From: Quercus robur
Lineage: Eukaryota > Streptophyta > Magnoliopsida > Fagales > Fagaceae
NCBI RefSeq assembly: GCF_932294415.1
Contig: NC_065543.1
Coordinates: 47,455,777-47,519,776, forward strand
Direction: 5' to 3'
Length of the DNA stretch: 64,000 bases
Under the pieces are notes generated by a model, which worked only from the letters and a program-made list of their open reading frames with translations, did not search any database and had not been told where the DNA came from. The first letter of the stretch is position 1. Each line of letters starts with the position of its first letter. The translations under genes and the position numbers were made by a program. This document shows positions 45,189 through 56,410 of this stretch, piece by piece.

Positions 45189-45255
45189 AATCTGACACTA
45201 GTTTTTTTTTTTTTTTTTTTTGAGAATCAGGCCTGCCCGACCAGGCCGACAAAAA

Positions 45256-48200
45256 TTATTTTATTACTGGAATGTCAGACACAAAAAAACGATAAATATC
45301 CGTAGGAACAGAATTCATCCAAACTAAAGTAGGAAAAGACAATCTCGCTCGTCTAGCCAACGCATGTGCTAAAACATTGCCATGCCGACGCGTATGAGAG
45401 AAAGAATAGTATTGGAACACACTGACTGAAGACATAATGTCTTGAACTAAATGACCCACAACTGGATGCTGAAAATTTTTCTTCTTTATAGCTGAAATAG
45501 ACTCTTCCGAATCCCCTTCAAAAATAACACCACTGAAACCACACTCACGGACAAACAGAGCAGCCCGCCTTGCTGCCATAGTTTCCAGAGCAACAATGGA
45601 TGAAGGCAGGGGAATTATTTCAGACAGAGCCGCCAAGACCTCACCCAGCGCATTACGCACCACCACACCAATTCCAGCAGCTCCCAGATCGTCGAAAACC
45701 GCTCCGTCGAAATTAGCTTTCAGCAGCGCTACATCAGGAGGCTTCCAGATGGCCTTCCGCGCCACCATTTTTGCTTCTGGTTTTGCACACAATTGTTGAA
45801 AATCCGTCAGCTGCTTCTGTGCCAGCTCCGGAATCTTCTCAAGGGGAGTAGCAACCTCATTAACTCGGATTTTGTTGCGCCGATTCCAGATAGACCAACA
45901 GATCATTATGAAACCTTCAGCTCCACGTGGATTCTGCAGCGCCAACCTGAAAAGATCAACAAAAAATAAATTTTGATTCGTTGCACTCCGCAACTCATCA
46001 AAGTTAGTACCCCATGCCTCCTTCACCTTCTCACACCCCCATAGAGCATGAAACACTGTCTCAGGCCCCCTGTTACACCCCGTGCAGCTGCTGGACAGAA
46101 CCACTCTTCGCCTAGCCAAATTCACCATCGTGGGAAGGGACTCCGAGCAAGCCCGCCAAGAAAAAGTCTTAACTTTGCTGGGCACCTTCATTCTCCATAA
46201 ACCAGACCACAACCTCCGGTTTGCCTCATTTGATGATCCTGACGGTGAACCAGAGAGCTCCTTGGCACACACCAGTTGGTACCCAAGCTTCACCGAATAC
46301 TGGCCATCCTTAGTTTTTGGCCAAATCAACATGTCTTCTTGTGGGATAAGACAAAGAGGGATGGATTTTATTTTCTGCACCTCAAATGGCAGAAAAACTC
46401 GCTCCAACAGATACACATTCCACCAACCCGTATCAGCATCTATAATGTCTGAAACTCTCGAATCAGCAGATAACAAAGAGGGGGGAGAGATCACTTTGCC
46501 TGACCCATCACCAGGCAGCCAACAATCATTGTAAATCCGGACAGATTGGCCATTCCCCACTCTATATCTAGCACCTTCAGCAATTATGTAGCGTGCCTTA
46601 AGGATACTCCGCCATGCATATGACCCCGTTTTGACATGTGCTGAAAAAATGTCCCCCGAAGGAAAAAACTTTGCCTTAAAAACCCAATAAAAGAGAGATT
46701 TTTGGTCATGAACCAGCCGCCAAACTTGCTTAGCTAACATGGCTTCGTTGAACTTCCTAAGTTCCTTGAAACCCATTCCGCCTTCATTTTTTGGCATACA
46801 CAAAGACTCCCAATTTTTCCAATGAATCTTTCTTCTCTCTCCACGTTGACCCCAAAAAATTTTTTTTATCATAACCTCAATTTCATGGCAAAGGTTCACC
46901 GGTAAAAGAAAACAACTCATAGCAAAAGATGGGATTGCTTGCACAATAGCTTTCAATAACACCTCCCTACCGGCTTGTGACAAAAGTTTCTCCTTCCACC
47001 CTTGAAGTTTCCCCCAAATCCTCTCCTTAATATAGATAAAACTCTCCTTTTTCTTCCTACCCACCATAGCCAGCAATCCTAGGTACTTTTCATACTCCTT
47101 TACCTCCAGCACCCCTAGGTAGTTCATCAAATCTAATTTGGTGCTCTCAGGGACAGATTTACCAAAAAAAAGATTTGTTTTTGAGCCATTTATTTTTTGC
47201 CCGGATGCTCTCTCATATAGGGATAACGCCACTTGGATTGCTTGCACATCACCCATCCTTGCCCGACAAAAGATCAAGCTATCATCGGCAAAGAATAAGT
47301 GTGAGATTTGTGGGCCATTCTTACAAAGCGAGAAGCCCCTTAAATCACCCCTAGCCACAGCTTTATTGAGCAACCCATTTAATCCTTCCGAGCACAACAA
47401 GAAAAGATAAGGGGATAAGGGGTCGCCTTGACGAATCCCCCTAGTAGGCTTAATTAATCCTCGAGGGAACCCATTGATCAAGAAAGAGTAAGACACGGAT
47501 TTGATTGTAACCATAACCATATCAACCCATCTCTCATGGAAACCCATCTTTCGCATCAACTTCTCCAAAAAAATCCACTCAACCCTATCGTACGCCTTAC
47601 TCATATCCAATTTCATAGCCATAAACCCCTCCTTCCCCGTTTTTTTTATCTTCATATGATGTAATGTTTCAAAAGCTACCAAAATATTATCCGAGATAGC
47701 CTTATCGGATTGAAAGGCACTCTGGGATTCTGATACAACATATGGCAACAGAGTTTTCAAACGGTTAGCCAACACCTTAGAAATTAACTTATACAGAATG
47801 TTACATAAAGATATAGGCCTAAAATCAGAAACACTTTCGGGATTTTTTATTTTGGGGATAAGGGTGATATGAGTATGATTAAGGCTAGCTGGGATAGAAC
47901 CTGAATTAAGGCAGGAAAGAACAGCACAAGACACGTCATCACCAATGGAGTCCCAATAGTGTTGATAGAAAATGGGGGGCATGCCATCCGGGCCTGGCGC
48001 TTTCAGAGGTGCCATCTGCTTAAGAGCCACATCCACCTCTTTCTTAACAAAAGGTTTCACCAAATCCGCATTCATAGAATCTGAGACAACCTGCGGAATA
48101 TTCTCCAATACCTCCTCCAAATGAGAAGGATTTGAAGTTGTGAAAAGCTCACTGTAATAGTCAATAAATAATTGAGCAATTTGGTCCTCCCCATCAACCC

Positions 48201-49350
48201 ACTCCCCATTTTTGTTTCTTAAGCGTTTGATACAATTTTTCCTATACCTCTGAGAAGCTTTACCATGGAAGTAACGTGTATTTTGATCCCCTTCTTTAAG
48301 CCAATGCAACTTGGAACGCTGCTGCCAAAGCTTTTCTTCCTTAATAAGAAGTTCCCTTAATTCAACCTTCAAGGCATGTAACCGGTCCCCATTTCCACTT
48401 CTCACCGCCTCCCCCTCCGCCACTTTGATTTGTTTTTTTTTTTCCACAAGAGCCCGAGATATATTACCAAAAGATTCCTTACTCCATTTTTTTAAATGCC
48501 TCTGACAATTTTCCACGTTAGTCTCAACCACCGACATCGGGTTGGGAGAGAAAAAAGGGCTCTCCCAAGCGGCTTCCACCGTAGAACGACACGCCTCATC
48601 ATTCAACCAAACTTGTTCAAACCTCCATGGTCTTTGATTTCGGATTTGAAACCCCTCCATATAAATACTTAAGGGTTTATGGTCCGAGAAGACCGTGTCA
48701 AGATGAGTTACTGAGTATCCCGGAAACATAGAAATCCATTCTTGATTAGCCACGGCCCTATCAAGACGCTCCCAAACCATAACACCTCCTGCCAACCTTT
48801 TACACCAAGTGAATTTTTGGCCACTAAACCCCAAGTCGGCAAAACCACATTCATCCAATGTGTCCCGGAATTCCCGCATCTGCACCTCCGGTCTTGCTCT
48901 ACCACCTTTCTTTTCATGGGACCTTAAAATCTCATTAAAATCACCCGAACAAAGCCAAGGCAAGGAAGAATTTCGGTTCAGATTTTTTAGGACAGCCCAA
49001 GACTCATGATGTTTGTGAGTCTCGGGATTACCGTAGAAACCCGTGAACCTCCAAGAGTTTTCCTTCCCTGAATTAATCACAGCATCAATATGATTTATTG
49101 AAGAAGACACTACCTTAACGTCAAAATCAGACCTCCACAGAAGAGCAAGACCGCCCCCCTGACTTATTTTTGAAACAACAAACTTCTGATCACAAACAAA
49201 ATTCCGCAAAAGAAACTTCAGCCTATCTTCTGTTAGCCATGTCTCGGCCAAGAACACAACCGCAGGATCTTGTGCCCGGACCAAATTCCCGAGCTCTCGA
49301 ATTGTCTGTGGGTTCCCAAGCCCACGACAATTCCAAACTAGGACACTCAT
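45256..49350 (-). CDS. LINE ORF2: endonuclease, reverse transcriptase, RNase H
   Basis: 1364 residues, no stop. Order: apurinic-type endonuclease (residues 1-230; WNCRGLGN at 6, GDFNE, SDHKPLSIYM near 225); reverse transcriptase (about 490-770; LDMSKAYDRVEW near 577, RQGDPLSPYLF near 640, catalytic FADDSLIF near 688); zinc-binding RT region (about 1040-1100; CTGCNRGPETVFHALWGC); and a C-terminal plant-type RNase H (about 1205-1340; NFDGAVFDD, GDSEES, HALARRA). It nicks DNA and copies the LINE RNA in place. The start ATG overlaps the ORF1 stop (ATGA, 49347-49350), pointing to termination-reinitiation. All catalytic motifs that I can recognise are kept. Confidence 0.93.
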   Translation of the reverse strand: MSVLVWNCRGLGNPQTIRELGNLVRAQDPAVVFLAETWLTEDRLKFLLRNFVCDQKFVVSKISQGGGLALLWRSDFDVKVVSSSINHIDAVINSGKENSWRFTGFYGNPETHKHHESWAVLKNLNRNSSLPWLCSGDFNEILRSHEKKGGRARPEVQMREFRDTLDECGFADLGFSGQKFTWCKRLAGGVMVWERLDRAVANQEWISMFPGYSVTHLDTVFSDHKPLSIYMEGFQIRNQRPWRFEQVWLNDEACRSTVEAAWESPFFSPNPMSVVETNVENCQRHLKKWSKESFGNISRALVEKKKQIKVAEGEAVRSGNGDRLHALKVELRELLIKEEKLWQQRSKLHWLKEGDQNTRYFHGKASQRYRKNCIKRLRNKNGEWVDGEDQIAQLFIDYYSELFTTSNPSHLEEVLENIPQVVSDSMNADLVKPFVKKEVDVALKQMAPLKAPGPDGMPPIFYQHYWDSIGDDVSCAVLSCLNSGSIPASLNHTHITLIPKIKNPESVSDFRPISLCNILYKLISKVLANRLKTLLPYVVSESQSAFQSDKAISDNILVAFETLHHMKIKKTGKEGFMAMKLDMSKAYDRVEWIFLEKLMRKMGFHERWVDMVMVTIKSVSYSFLINGFPRGLIKPTRGIRQGDPLSPYLFLLCSEGLNGLLNKAVARGDLRGFSLCKNGPQISHLFFADDSLIFCRARMGDVQAIQVALSLYERASGQKINGSKTNLFFGKSVPESTKLDLMNYLGVLEVKEYEKYLGLLAMVGRKKKESFIYIKERIWGKLQGWKEKLLSQAGREVLLKAIVQAIPSFAMSCFLLPVNLCHEIEVMIKKIFWGQRGERRKIHWKNWESLCMPKNEGGMGFKELRKFNEAMLAKQVWRLVHDQKSLFYWVFKAKFFPSGDIFSAHVKTGSYAWRSILKARYIIAEGARYRVGNGQSVRIYNDCWLPGDGSGKVISPPSLLSADSRVSDIIDADTGWWNVYLLERVFLPFEVQKIKSIPLCLIPQEDMLIWPKTKDGQYSVKLGYQLVCAKELSGSPSGSSNEANRRLWSGLWRMKVPSKVKTFSWRACSESLPTMVNLARRRVVLSSSCTGCNRGPETVFHALWGCEKVKEAWGTNFDELRSATNQNLFFVDLFRLALQNPRGAEGFIMICWSIWNRRNKIRVNEVATPLEKIPELAQKQLTDFQQLCAKPEAKMVARKAIWKPPDVALLKANFDGAVFDDLGAAGIGVVVRNALGEVLAALSEIIPLPSSIVALETMAARRAALFVRECGFSGVIFEGDSEESISAIKKKNFQHPVVGHLVQDIMSSVSVFQYYSFSHTRRHGNVLAHALARRARLSFPTLVWMNSVPTDIYRFFVSDIPVIK

Positions 49351-50816
49351 GGCTCCTGGCAGGACTGAATATCAGTCTCTGCCAATTGAGTAATACTTCC
49401 TGACTTCGCCTGAGAAACCAAACGTTTTTTGTTAGGTAACTCATTTGATTCATGGAGTAGAGAAAAGGGCCTTTTTAAGGATGAGTTTTGGACTTGCGAA
49501 GAGGCTGCCCCCTGAAGTGGGCGAGAAAATCTTTTCCAGGTACCTGAATATGGAACAGAGGTATCGGTCAAAACAGGGACGTCAGTGAGGGTCGAATTCT
49601 GTAACTGGAAAGAGCTGGGCTGCTTAAGTGAGTCACGTGCTTGGGGCGTGGGGCAAGGATCACTACGGACAGAACAATTGCCTTGAGACTCGTTGCTTAC
49701 ATCCACGTGGCTAAGGGAATCAAATTTGGAAATTTCAGCGTCAATCTCCTTAAGAGTTTCCGAGAATAAATCCCTGTCATTACTCTGTTTCTGACCCGTT
49801 GGAATTTCCAAAACTGGCTGGGATACTGCTACCGTAATTTTTGGAATAGAGCTATTAAGTTTGTCATGCGTTACTCCATCCATCCCAGCAGATGAGTTTG
49901 GATTTGAAACGGATACTGCATTAACTAACTCCTCAACATGCGCCTTTCCCTTAACTGAATGCTCCATCGGCGCCTCTGAATTAATTCCCACCTCCATAGC
50001 CGCTGCATCCACCGGACACTGTGACAGATTATCCGGCTTCGAGAACCGGTTCTCATAATACCCCGGAACGTAGATAACGTCTCTCCCTGCAGAGGTGTAC
50101 GGAGCGGCTCTTAAACATGGCCCAAATTGTTGATTTTCAGTCTTGAGAGTACCCTTACTGCTAATCCATAATTCACAATTTTTTTCATCATGGCTTAGAC
50201 CACCACACCAGTAACACAAATTCGGAAGGCGCTCATACTTGAAGGAAACCCAAGACTTGCCCCCTCCTTCAAGGGTAATAACACGGCCCCGGCATAGCGG
50301 TAAGTTAATATCAAGAGTAACTCGAACTCTCATGAACTGACCCCCATCATCATCGACTGCCCCAGAAGATTTTTGCACTTCACCGATAATATCACATAAG
50401 CATTCAGCCATATGCTTCGTCATATACCTGTATGGGATGTCATGAACCTGCACCCAAAACGTAACCTTATTAAAGATTAATTCACGCACCGGGGATTCAC
50501 CATCATACCTTTGAATAACAACTAGGTATTTGTCGAAGCTCCAAGGCTGATTTTTGATGATACGGTCTACATCAGGGAGGTTGTCAAAGACAAAAAGACA
50601 CTTATGTTCGCCCAAGCGCCTAACTTTAAAGCCATTTGTTGATCTCCATAGCTGCTTAAATGTTCTAGCCACCGCCTCCATTATCAAGAAGCGTGGAGTA
50701 AGAAATTTGGCAGCCAACATATACTCCCCAGTACGATGGTCCGCCCGCATAGTGTACCCAGTATTTTCTTTTTCGGACAAAGACAAGTTATCCCAACTAG
50801 CTGCTAGGTCTTCCAT
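49347..50816 (-). CDS. LINE ORF1: DUF4283 and zinc-knuckle RNA-binding protein
   Basis: 489 residues from the ATG at 50816 (MEDLAASWDNLSLSEKE). The frame is open 67 codons further up to 51017, but that part is hydrophobic and low-complexity and looks like 5' UTR. Residues about 35-180 form the DUF4283 domain (MEAVARTFKQLW, QPWSFDKYLVVIQRY, FWVQVHDIPYRYM); residues about 200-217 are a CCHC knuckle (CYWCGGLSHDEKNC). The C-terminal 250 residues are polar and probably disordered. It should coat the LINE RNA. It overlaps ORF2 by 4 bp. Confidence 0.9.
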   Translation of the reverse strand: MEDLAASWDNLSLSEKENTGYTMRADHRTGEYMLAAKFLTPRFLIMEAVARTFKQLWRSTNGFKVRRLGEHKCLFVFDNLPDVDRIIKNQPWSFDKYLVVIQRYDGESPVRELIFNKVTFWVQVHDIPYRYMTKHMAECLCDIIGEVQKSSGAVDDDGGQFMRVRVTLDINLPLCRGRVITLEGGGKSWVSFKYERLPNLCYWCGGLSHDEKNCELWISSKGTLKTENQQFGPCLRAAPYTSAGRDVIYVPGYYENRFSKPDNLSQCPVDAAAMEVGINSEAPMEHSVKGKAHVEELVNAVSVSNPNSSAGMDGVTHDKLNSSIPKITVAVSQPVLEIPTGQKQSNDRDLFSETLKEIDAEISKFDSLSHVDVSNESQGNCSVRSDPCPTPQARDSLKQPSSFQLQNSTLTDVPVLTDTSVPYSGTWKRFSRPLQGAASSQVQNSSLKRPFSLLHESNELPNKKRLVSQAKSGSITQLAETDIQSCQEP

Positions 50817-51080
50817 ATCAAAGAACAAGTTGAAGAAGAAAAAAATGAAAGAAAATTGTTTCCCAATACCCCAGAAAAAGACACCCACTAGTCTCGGCAC
50901 ACCAGTAGTGAGACGAGAATGGAGACAAATAGAAGTCAATAACAAAACAACACAACCAGATAAAACAGTAGAATAAGAAAACAAACACTCCTTACTTACG
51001 TAAGGGACAAAACACATCTACTGCCTAGAGGGAGAATGGGACCATTCTTCCAGAGAGACAGAGAGAATCTGACACTAGTT

Positions 51081-52215
51081 AAAAAAGTATAAACAATGAT
51101 ATAAATACTAACAAATTGAATATTCAGTCATATAATCTCAAACACCATCCTTATAAAATAGAAACGGAGAATAGCGATTCAGTTGAAAATCTTGGAGTGT
51201 TAAAATTCCTCAAAATTGCTAATGCGATTGGAGTAAATTTTTGGATCAAACACTCCATTGCTAATGGTGGTAAAACATTCGTTAGGCAGGATAAATAAAT
51301 AAAAAACACTATTAAGTTCCACGCAACTATATTCAACGAGCAACCCAACAGGCCCACACGTTAATGCTTGTTCCTAGTAATGGGTTCACCAAATCAACGA
51401 ATTAGTTGGGCTCATTTATTTCATTTTTTGTTAAAAGGAAACTTGCATTAAGAAACTAACTAGCCAATACAGGCATAGTCCTACAGGCAGAAAGCCTATA
51501 AGAGAACAGGCCAGAAGCATCAAAGCTTCGCAAATGGCTATAGACCAGTTGGGCTCATGAAGGCATAGTTGGGCGCATCTAAATTTCATCTCACAATGCT
51601 TGTCGGTCTTTTAAGCCTTGCCCAAGCAGCTCATTACCCAACTTGGGCCACTCAGCTTTTGTTTTGCATCCTGGGCTGAAAGTCCAAGAGTTTCTTCGAT
51701 CAGGTTTGATTTAAATTTCCTCTAAAAATGGTTATTTGGCAGTTTACAAAACTATCTCGTCAATAACACGATTGATGACTTTCAAATTTCAATCACTAAC
51801 TGATATAGTTAATATGACCAATTTAATAGCCATATCATTCATAAATGAGATCATGTGATATGGATTTGTGAATTGCCTTTTACTCATTTTAAGAAAAACA
51901 TTTCTTCAAATTGGAGGAAAAGTTTGTCCTCAACTAAATCAATTGATAATCTATATATATATAAATATAAAATAATAATAGGTGAAGTGAAGAAAAACTC
52001 AAATTATAATTTCAAATTAGAGTTCCAATTTTGTATCATGTGTCTAGATTTATGTGGGGACTACACAATAATTATCTTTCCAATTGTTCAATTCACATGG
52101 AATTAGAATTCAATTTTGCTCCATCTGTCTAAATTTAAGTGGAACCATGTTATAATTATCCACTGCCCCCTCTCATTAAAAAAAAAATCTGTCCTCCTTT
52201 CTTTTTTTCTAAATA
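51081..52215. other. Gene-free AT-rich stretch
   Basis: No supported gene. 51420-51560 has a more balanced composition and could be an old retroelement fragment, but I cannot name it. Confidence 0.45.
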
Positions 52216-53182
52216 AATGGTTATTTGGTAGTACTTTACTTTCAAAAAATTAAGTACTGGGTAAATTTTGTTTTCACTTTTTTTTTCTTTTATAAAATTC
52301 ATATTATTATGTAAATTATAAATATTTGAGATAGTAATTAGAATTGAAAGTGTAGACTATGTATTGATTTATCCTTATTTTTCTATCTTTCTTTTTCTGT
52401 TTGTATAGTACTTTACTTTCAAGAAATAAAGTACTAGGTAAATTTTTTTTTTCCTTTTTTTTTTGTAAATTTTATATTATTATGTGGATTATAAATATTT
52501 GAGATAGTAATTAGCATTTAGAGTGTGGACTGTGTAGTGATTTATCATTATCTTTTTTTTCCTTTTTTATTCTGTTTGTATGGTACTTTACTTTCAAGAA
52601 ATAAAGTACTAAGTAATTTTTTTTTTTGTAAATTTAATATTATTATATGGATTATAAATATTTGAGATAATAATTAGTATTTAGAGTATGGACTATGTAG
52701 TGATTTTCTTTATCTTTATCTTTTTTTTTTCTTTTTTTGTTTGTATGATACTTTACTTTCAAGAAATCAAGTATTGGGTAATTTTTTTTTTTTCATTTTT
52801 ATATTATTAAGTAGATTATAAATATTTAAGATATAAATTAGTATTTAGAGTATGGACTGTAAAGTGATTTATCTTTTTTTTTTTTCCTTTTTTTTTTTTT
52901 GTATAGGACTATACTTTCAAAAAATCAAGTACTGGGTAAATTTTTTTCACTTTTTTTTTTCTTTTATAAATTTTATATTATTAAGAGGATTATAAATATT
53001 TAAGATAGTAATTAGTATTTAGATTGTAGATTGTGAAGTGATTTATTTTATTTTATTTTTTTCCTTTTATATAGGACTTTACTTTCAAGAAATAAAGAAC
53101 TAGGTAATTTTTTTAAATTTTTTTTCTTTTGTAAATTTTATATTATTATGTGGATTATAAAAATATTTAAGATAGTAATTAG
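52216..53182. repeat. Tandem array, about 160-180 bp unit, left part
   Basis: GTACTTTACTTTCAAGAAAT begins units at about 52231, 52411, 52583, 52748, 52907 and 53072 (variants), each with ATATTATTATGTGGATTATA, then AATATTTGAGATAGTAATTAG and a T-rich end. The array is interrupted at 53183 by a gypsy element and resumes at 57124. Confidence 0.85.
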
Positions 53183-53895
53183 TGTAGGGACTCGATTCGT
53201 GACGACCCTAAGATGACATCGGGCTCGTACGTAAAGAGGGCCCAAACAATATCATTTGTAGAGCGTGGGTTTGAAAGGTTAGGCCTTGGTCACCGGACGG
53301 TGGTTTGGGTTGGCTCCGGTCAGTGAATCTCGTCCAAGGAGTTTGGGGAGCTTTGTGCTCTTGTTATTCTCCTTATTTCTAGGACACCATGGTTGGGAGG
53401 ACTAGTTGTCCCCCTCCCTTTTGGCGTATAAGTCTTCCTTTTTATATCTCTTTTCGGTTGATCCTGACCCTCCACATGTTTATTAGGCAGGATCCTATTC
53501 GTATGTCTGTCCCATTAGCCGCCTCCCCCTACTTTTTGTTAGTTGCTCTAACCGAAGCCACCCTATCCAGGCGTCTTCTCTCATTAATATGGCTGGGACG
53601 TTTGTGGGCGCATTTAATGCAGTGATGACGTATTTACCTTGAACCACCCCCACTCCGTATCCCTACGTGGGTCCCATTCTACTCGCCTCTTCTTCCGGGT
53701 GCGTTTTAGGGGCTGCCTTTGACGTGATGTCATTTTGCCCTCTGAAGACTTGGGATGCCGAGGACAGGGTCATCCTCGGCTATGCCCCTAGGCTACTCAG
53801 TTTTTCCTTATTCGTCCTCGGTAAATTCCCTCCCCGGCACGGTCCCTGGGCCTTAACATGAAATGGGCCGGGGTCATAAGTTCTCTGACCCCACA
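53183..53895 (-). repeat. 3' LTR of the 3.9-kb gypsy element
   Basis: 713 bp, TGTAGGGACTCG...GACCCCACA on the plus strand. A minus-strand TATA-like GATATAAAAAGG lies near 53433-53445. Confidence 0.9.
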
Positions 53896-55715
53896 ATAGC
53901 CCCTCAAAATCCTGCTGTTCGACCTCTTAGTCGGAGAGGAGGATTTTGGTGATGCCACATCTTTATTACGGTCTGTTTAGCTCTACCCTTCATCAATGTG
54001 GGTATCTCTTCACCTACCCAGGAAACACGCCGGACTACGAGACATTCTTTTAGATTCACTCACGATGCGCTCCTGCCGTTTCAGTGTTCGAGACGCATCT
54101 TTAATGATTTCCCTTTACGAGACCATTCAAATTCGACGGTTATTGACGGCGTTGGGAAGTGGAGTGGGTATATTCGCGTTTACAGATCTTCTTGGAAATT
54201 TGGATAGATTAAATGCCACCCATCTTGCCCTCCATATAAGAAGAAAGGCAAGAGGTTACTTCTCTTACACAGAGACCCTTTAATCCCTCTAAAGTCTTAA
54301 ACCCCTAGCTTCACCCAGAGTTTCCCTTATCCGCTCGCTTACACCTTGAATTGTGATATGTCTGAGGTCGGAGCAGGAATGAAGAGACCATACCCCTCCT
54401 AGAAACGTTATGTTCTTCCGAAGTTTAAAATGGCTCGGTCAGGGCAGGGTTGGCAGAGACTCAAGATACCTCTCATCCCCCCTTCAGCCAAAATCTGAAG
54501 CAGGGGCTCATCGCGTCAAGCTTTTGGTGCGACTGAGCTGGGGTCACCCATTATCAGTACTAGCCGCTCTCTTATGAGCATAGCTAACATGGCACCAGCG
54601 TGTTAGGAGTCAGGGCTGATGCAGGGACAAAGTGTCCCTGTTTCTTCCTCTCTTCCTTCACTGGTGCCTCCTTTTGCCTCCCCTTCTTCTTCTTTCCCAT
54701 CACCAGATCCATCCTGGTGCTTTTACTTCTTCCTCTTCTTCTCCTCGTCCATCGAAGGAGGTCCTCCTCTCAATATGGTTGCTACTGGAGCAAAGTTTGG
54801 AAAGACTTCTGGTTGTTTGTTTTTTTTTTTTTCTTTTTTTCTTTTTATTATTGTTTCTGTAATTCGTTTCCTGTATAGGCTTGTTTAAGCCCTTCATTGT
54901 ACGCTGTAATACCTCTTTATATTAATAAAAGTCAACATTGCTTCATTTTGTGTATTCTATCTTTTTTTGCAATGGTTATGCCGTGAATAGACGTACTACC
55001 ACATGACTTCTTTTTTATTTCTATATTCTGAACGATGCTTAGGACCGAAATCCCTATTAATAAAAAGACCTTGCTTTGTGCTTATTGAAACTATCCGGCA
55101 CAACAATGTCAACTTGAACAAATGATATCTAGGGCAAAAACCTATATTTAAGAGAAAGATGTTATTCTGTACTTATCAGGCTAGTCAGCTTAATAATGCC
55201 GACCTGAAAAAGACAAAACTTAGGGCCGAAACCCTTGCAAAGAAAAAGATGTTATTATGAACTTATTAGAGCTGTCCGGCACAATAATACCGACCTGAAA
55301 AAACGATACTTAGGGTCAAAACCCTTGCTAGGAAAAAGATGTTATTATGAACTTACGGCACAATAATGCCGACCTAAGAAAGCGGTACATACTCCAAACT
55401 AGCCGAGATGACAGTTGAATTCTCGGTGCGGTGTAGGAGGTAACCATCCGAGGATGGGTGGTTCAAAAGAGGATCGTCCATGCGGGCCGCCAAGTACTAG
55501 AGTGTTTCGCCGCCTTCCTGATGGCTTTCATAGCCTTGGTCCTTTTTTGGTATCCAGTCCGAGGACTGAGGTACGATCGTGCCGAGCTCAAATGCTCGTT
55601 TGCATCAGTTCCCTTAGAGTTGAGACTCTGATGACAGGTTGGGATCTTCATTATGTCTAGGACTTAATCCGACTTTAGTAAATAATCTCCCCATAGGTCT
55701 GAGTAACCTAGAACT
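53896..55715. other. Interior of the 3.9-kb element, non-coding
   Basis: Carries the minus-strand purine tract (first 15 bp). A plus-strand segment 54357-54900 resembles the decayed leader and end of an antisense gene (TTAATAAAAGTC near 54920 could be its poly(A) signal). Imperfect repeats of AAAGATGTTATTATGAACTT occur between 55100 and 55360. No intact frame. Confidence 0.5.
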
Positions 55716-55721
55716 CTCCTT

Positions 55722-56185
55722 AAGTAGTTAGTTTCCCCATAGGTTTGAGTCCGAGGACCATGCAATACCTTGGTTCTGTCCAAAACTTAGATTTATTAAG
55801 TAGTTGGTTTCCCCATAGGTTTGAGTCCGAGGACCATGCAATACCTTGGTTCTGTCCAAAACTTAGATTTATGAAGTAGTTGATTTCCCCATAGGTTTGA
55901 GTCCAAGGACCATGCAATACCTTGGTTCTGTCCAAAACTTAGATTTATTAAGTAGTTGGTTTCCCCATAGGTTTGAGTCCGAGGACCATGCAATACCTTG
56001 GTTCTGTCCAAAATTTAGATTTATTAAGTAGTTGGTTTTCCCATAGGTTTAAGTCCGAGGACCATGCAATACCCTGATTCTGTCCAAAACTTAGATTTCT
56101 TTTAAGTAGTTGGTTTCCCCATAGGTTTGAATCCGAGGACCATGCAATACCCTGGTTTTGTCCAAAACTTAAATTTCTTTTAAGT
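55722..56185. repeat. 76-bp tandem repeat, 6 copies
   Basis: Units start near 55722, 55798, 55874, 55950, 56026 and 56103. The unit is the same as at 41013-41544, ending TTAGATTTATTAAG instead of TTAGATTTTTTAAG in most copies. Confidence 0.93.
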
Positions 56186-56410
56186 ATGGGAAGGATTAGC
56201 CCCTTGAGGGATTAGCCCCTCAACCAAGATGTGAGACGTTGATCCGCCATGGAAAGCCCCTAGAACCGTCCGCGTTACTAACGTTTCGACGCACAGCCCC
56301 TAGTGGAACTTTGTGTTAAGACACAACAACGGTCTGCTGGAAATGATGAGAGGACTTCTCGTTCCTCCGCCTGGGCCAACGCACAAGCCTTTCCCACAGA
56401 TGGCGCTAAT

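Larger units (their letters stand above)
45204..51065 (-). mobile_element. Full-length L1-type LINE (5.9 kb) with intact ORFs
   Basis: Exact 15-bp target duplication AATCTGACACTAGTT at 45189-45203 and 51066-51080. Minus-strand order: about 250-bp 5' UTR, ORF1, ORF2, a short 3' UTR, then a poly(A) tail (T run from 45204 to 45221). Both frames are uninterrupted and the TSD is perfect, so the insertion is probably young. Plant L1 elements move by target-primed reverse transcription. Confidence 0.93.

Noticed and set aside
45596-48927. Plus-strand open frames of 60-150 codons within the LINE
   Set aside because: Shadows of the LINE ORF2 on the opposite strand, with no domain or start context.
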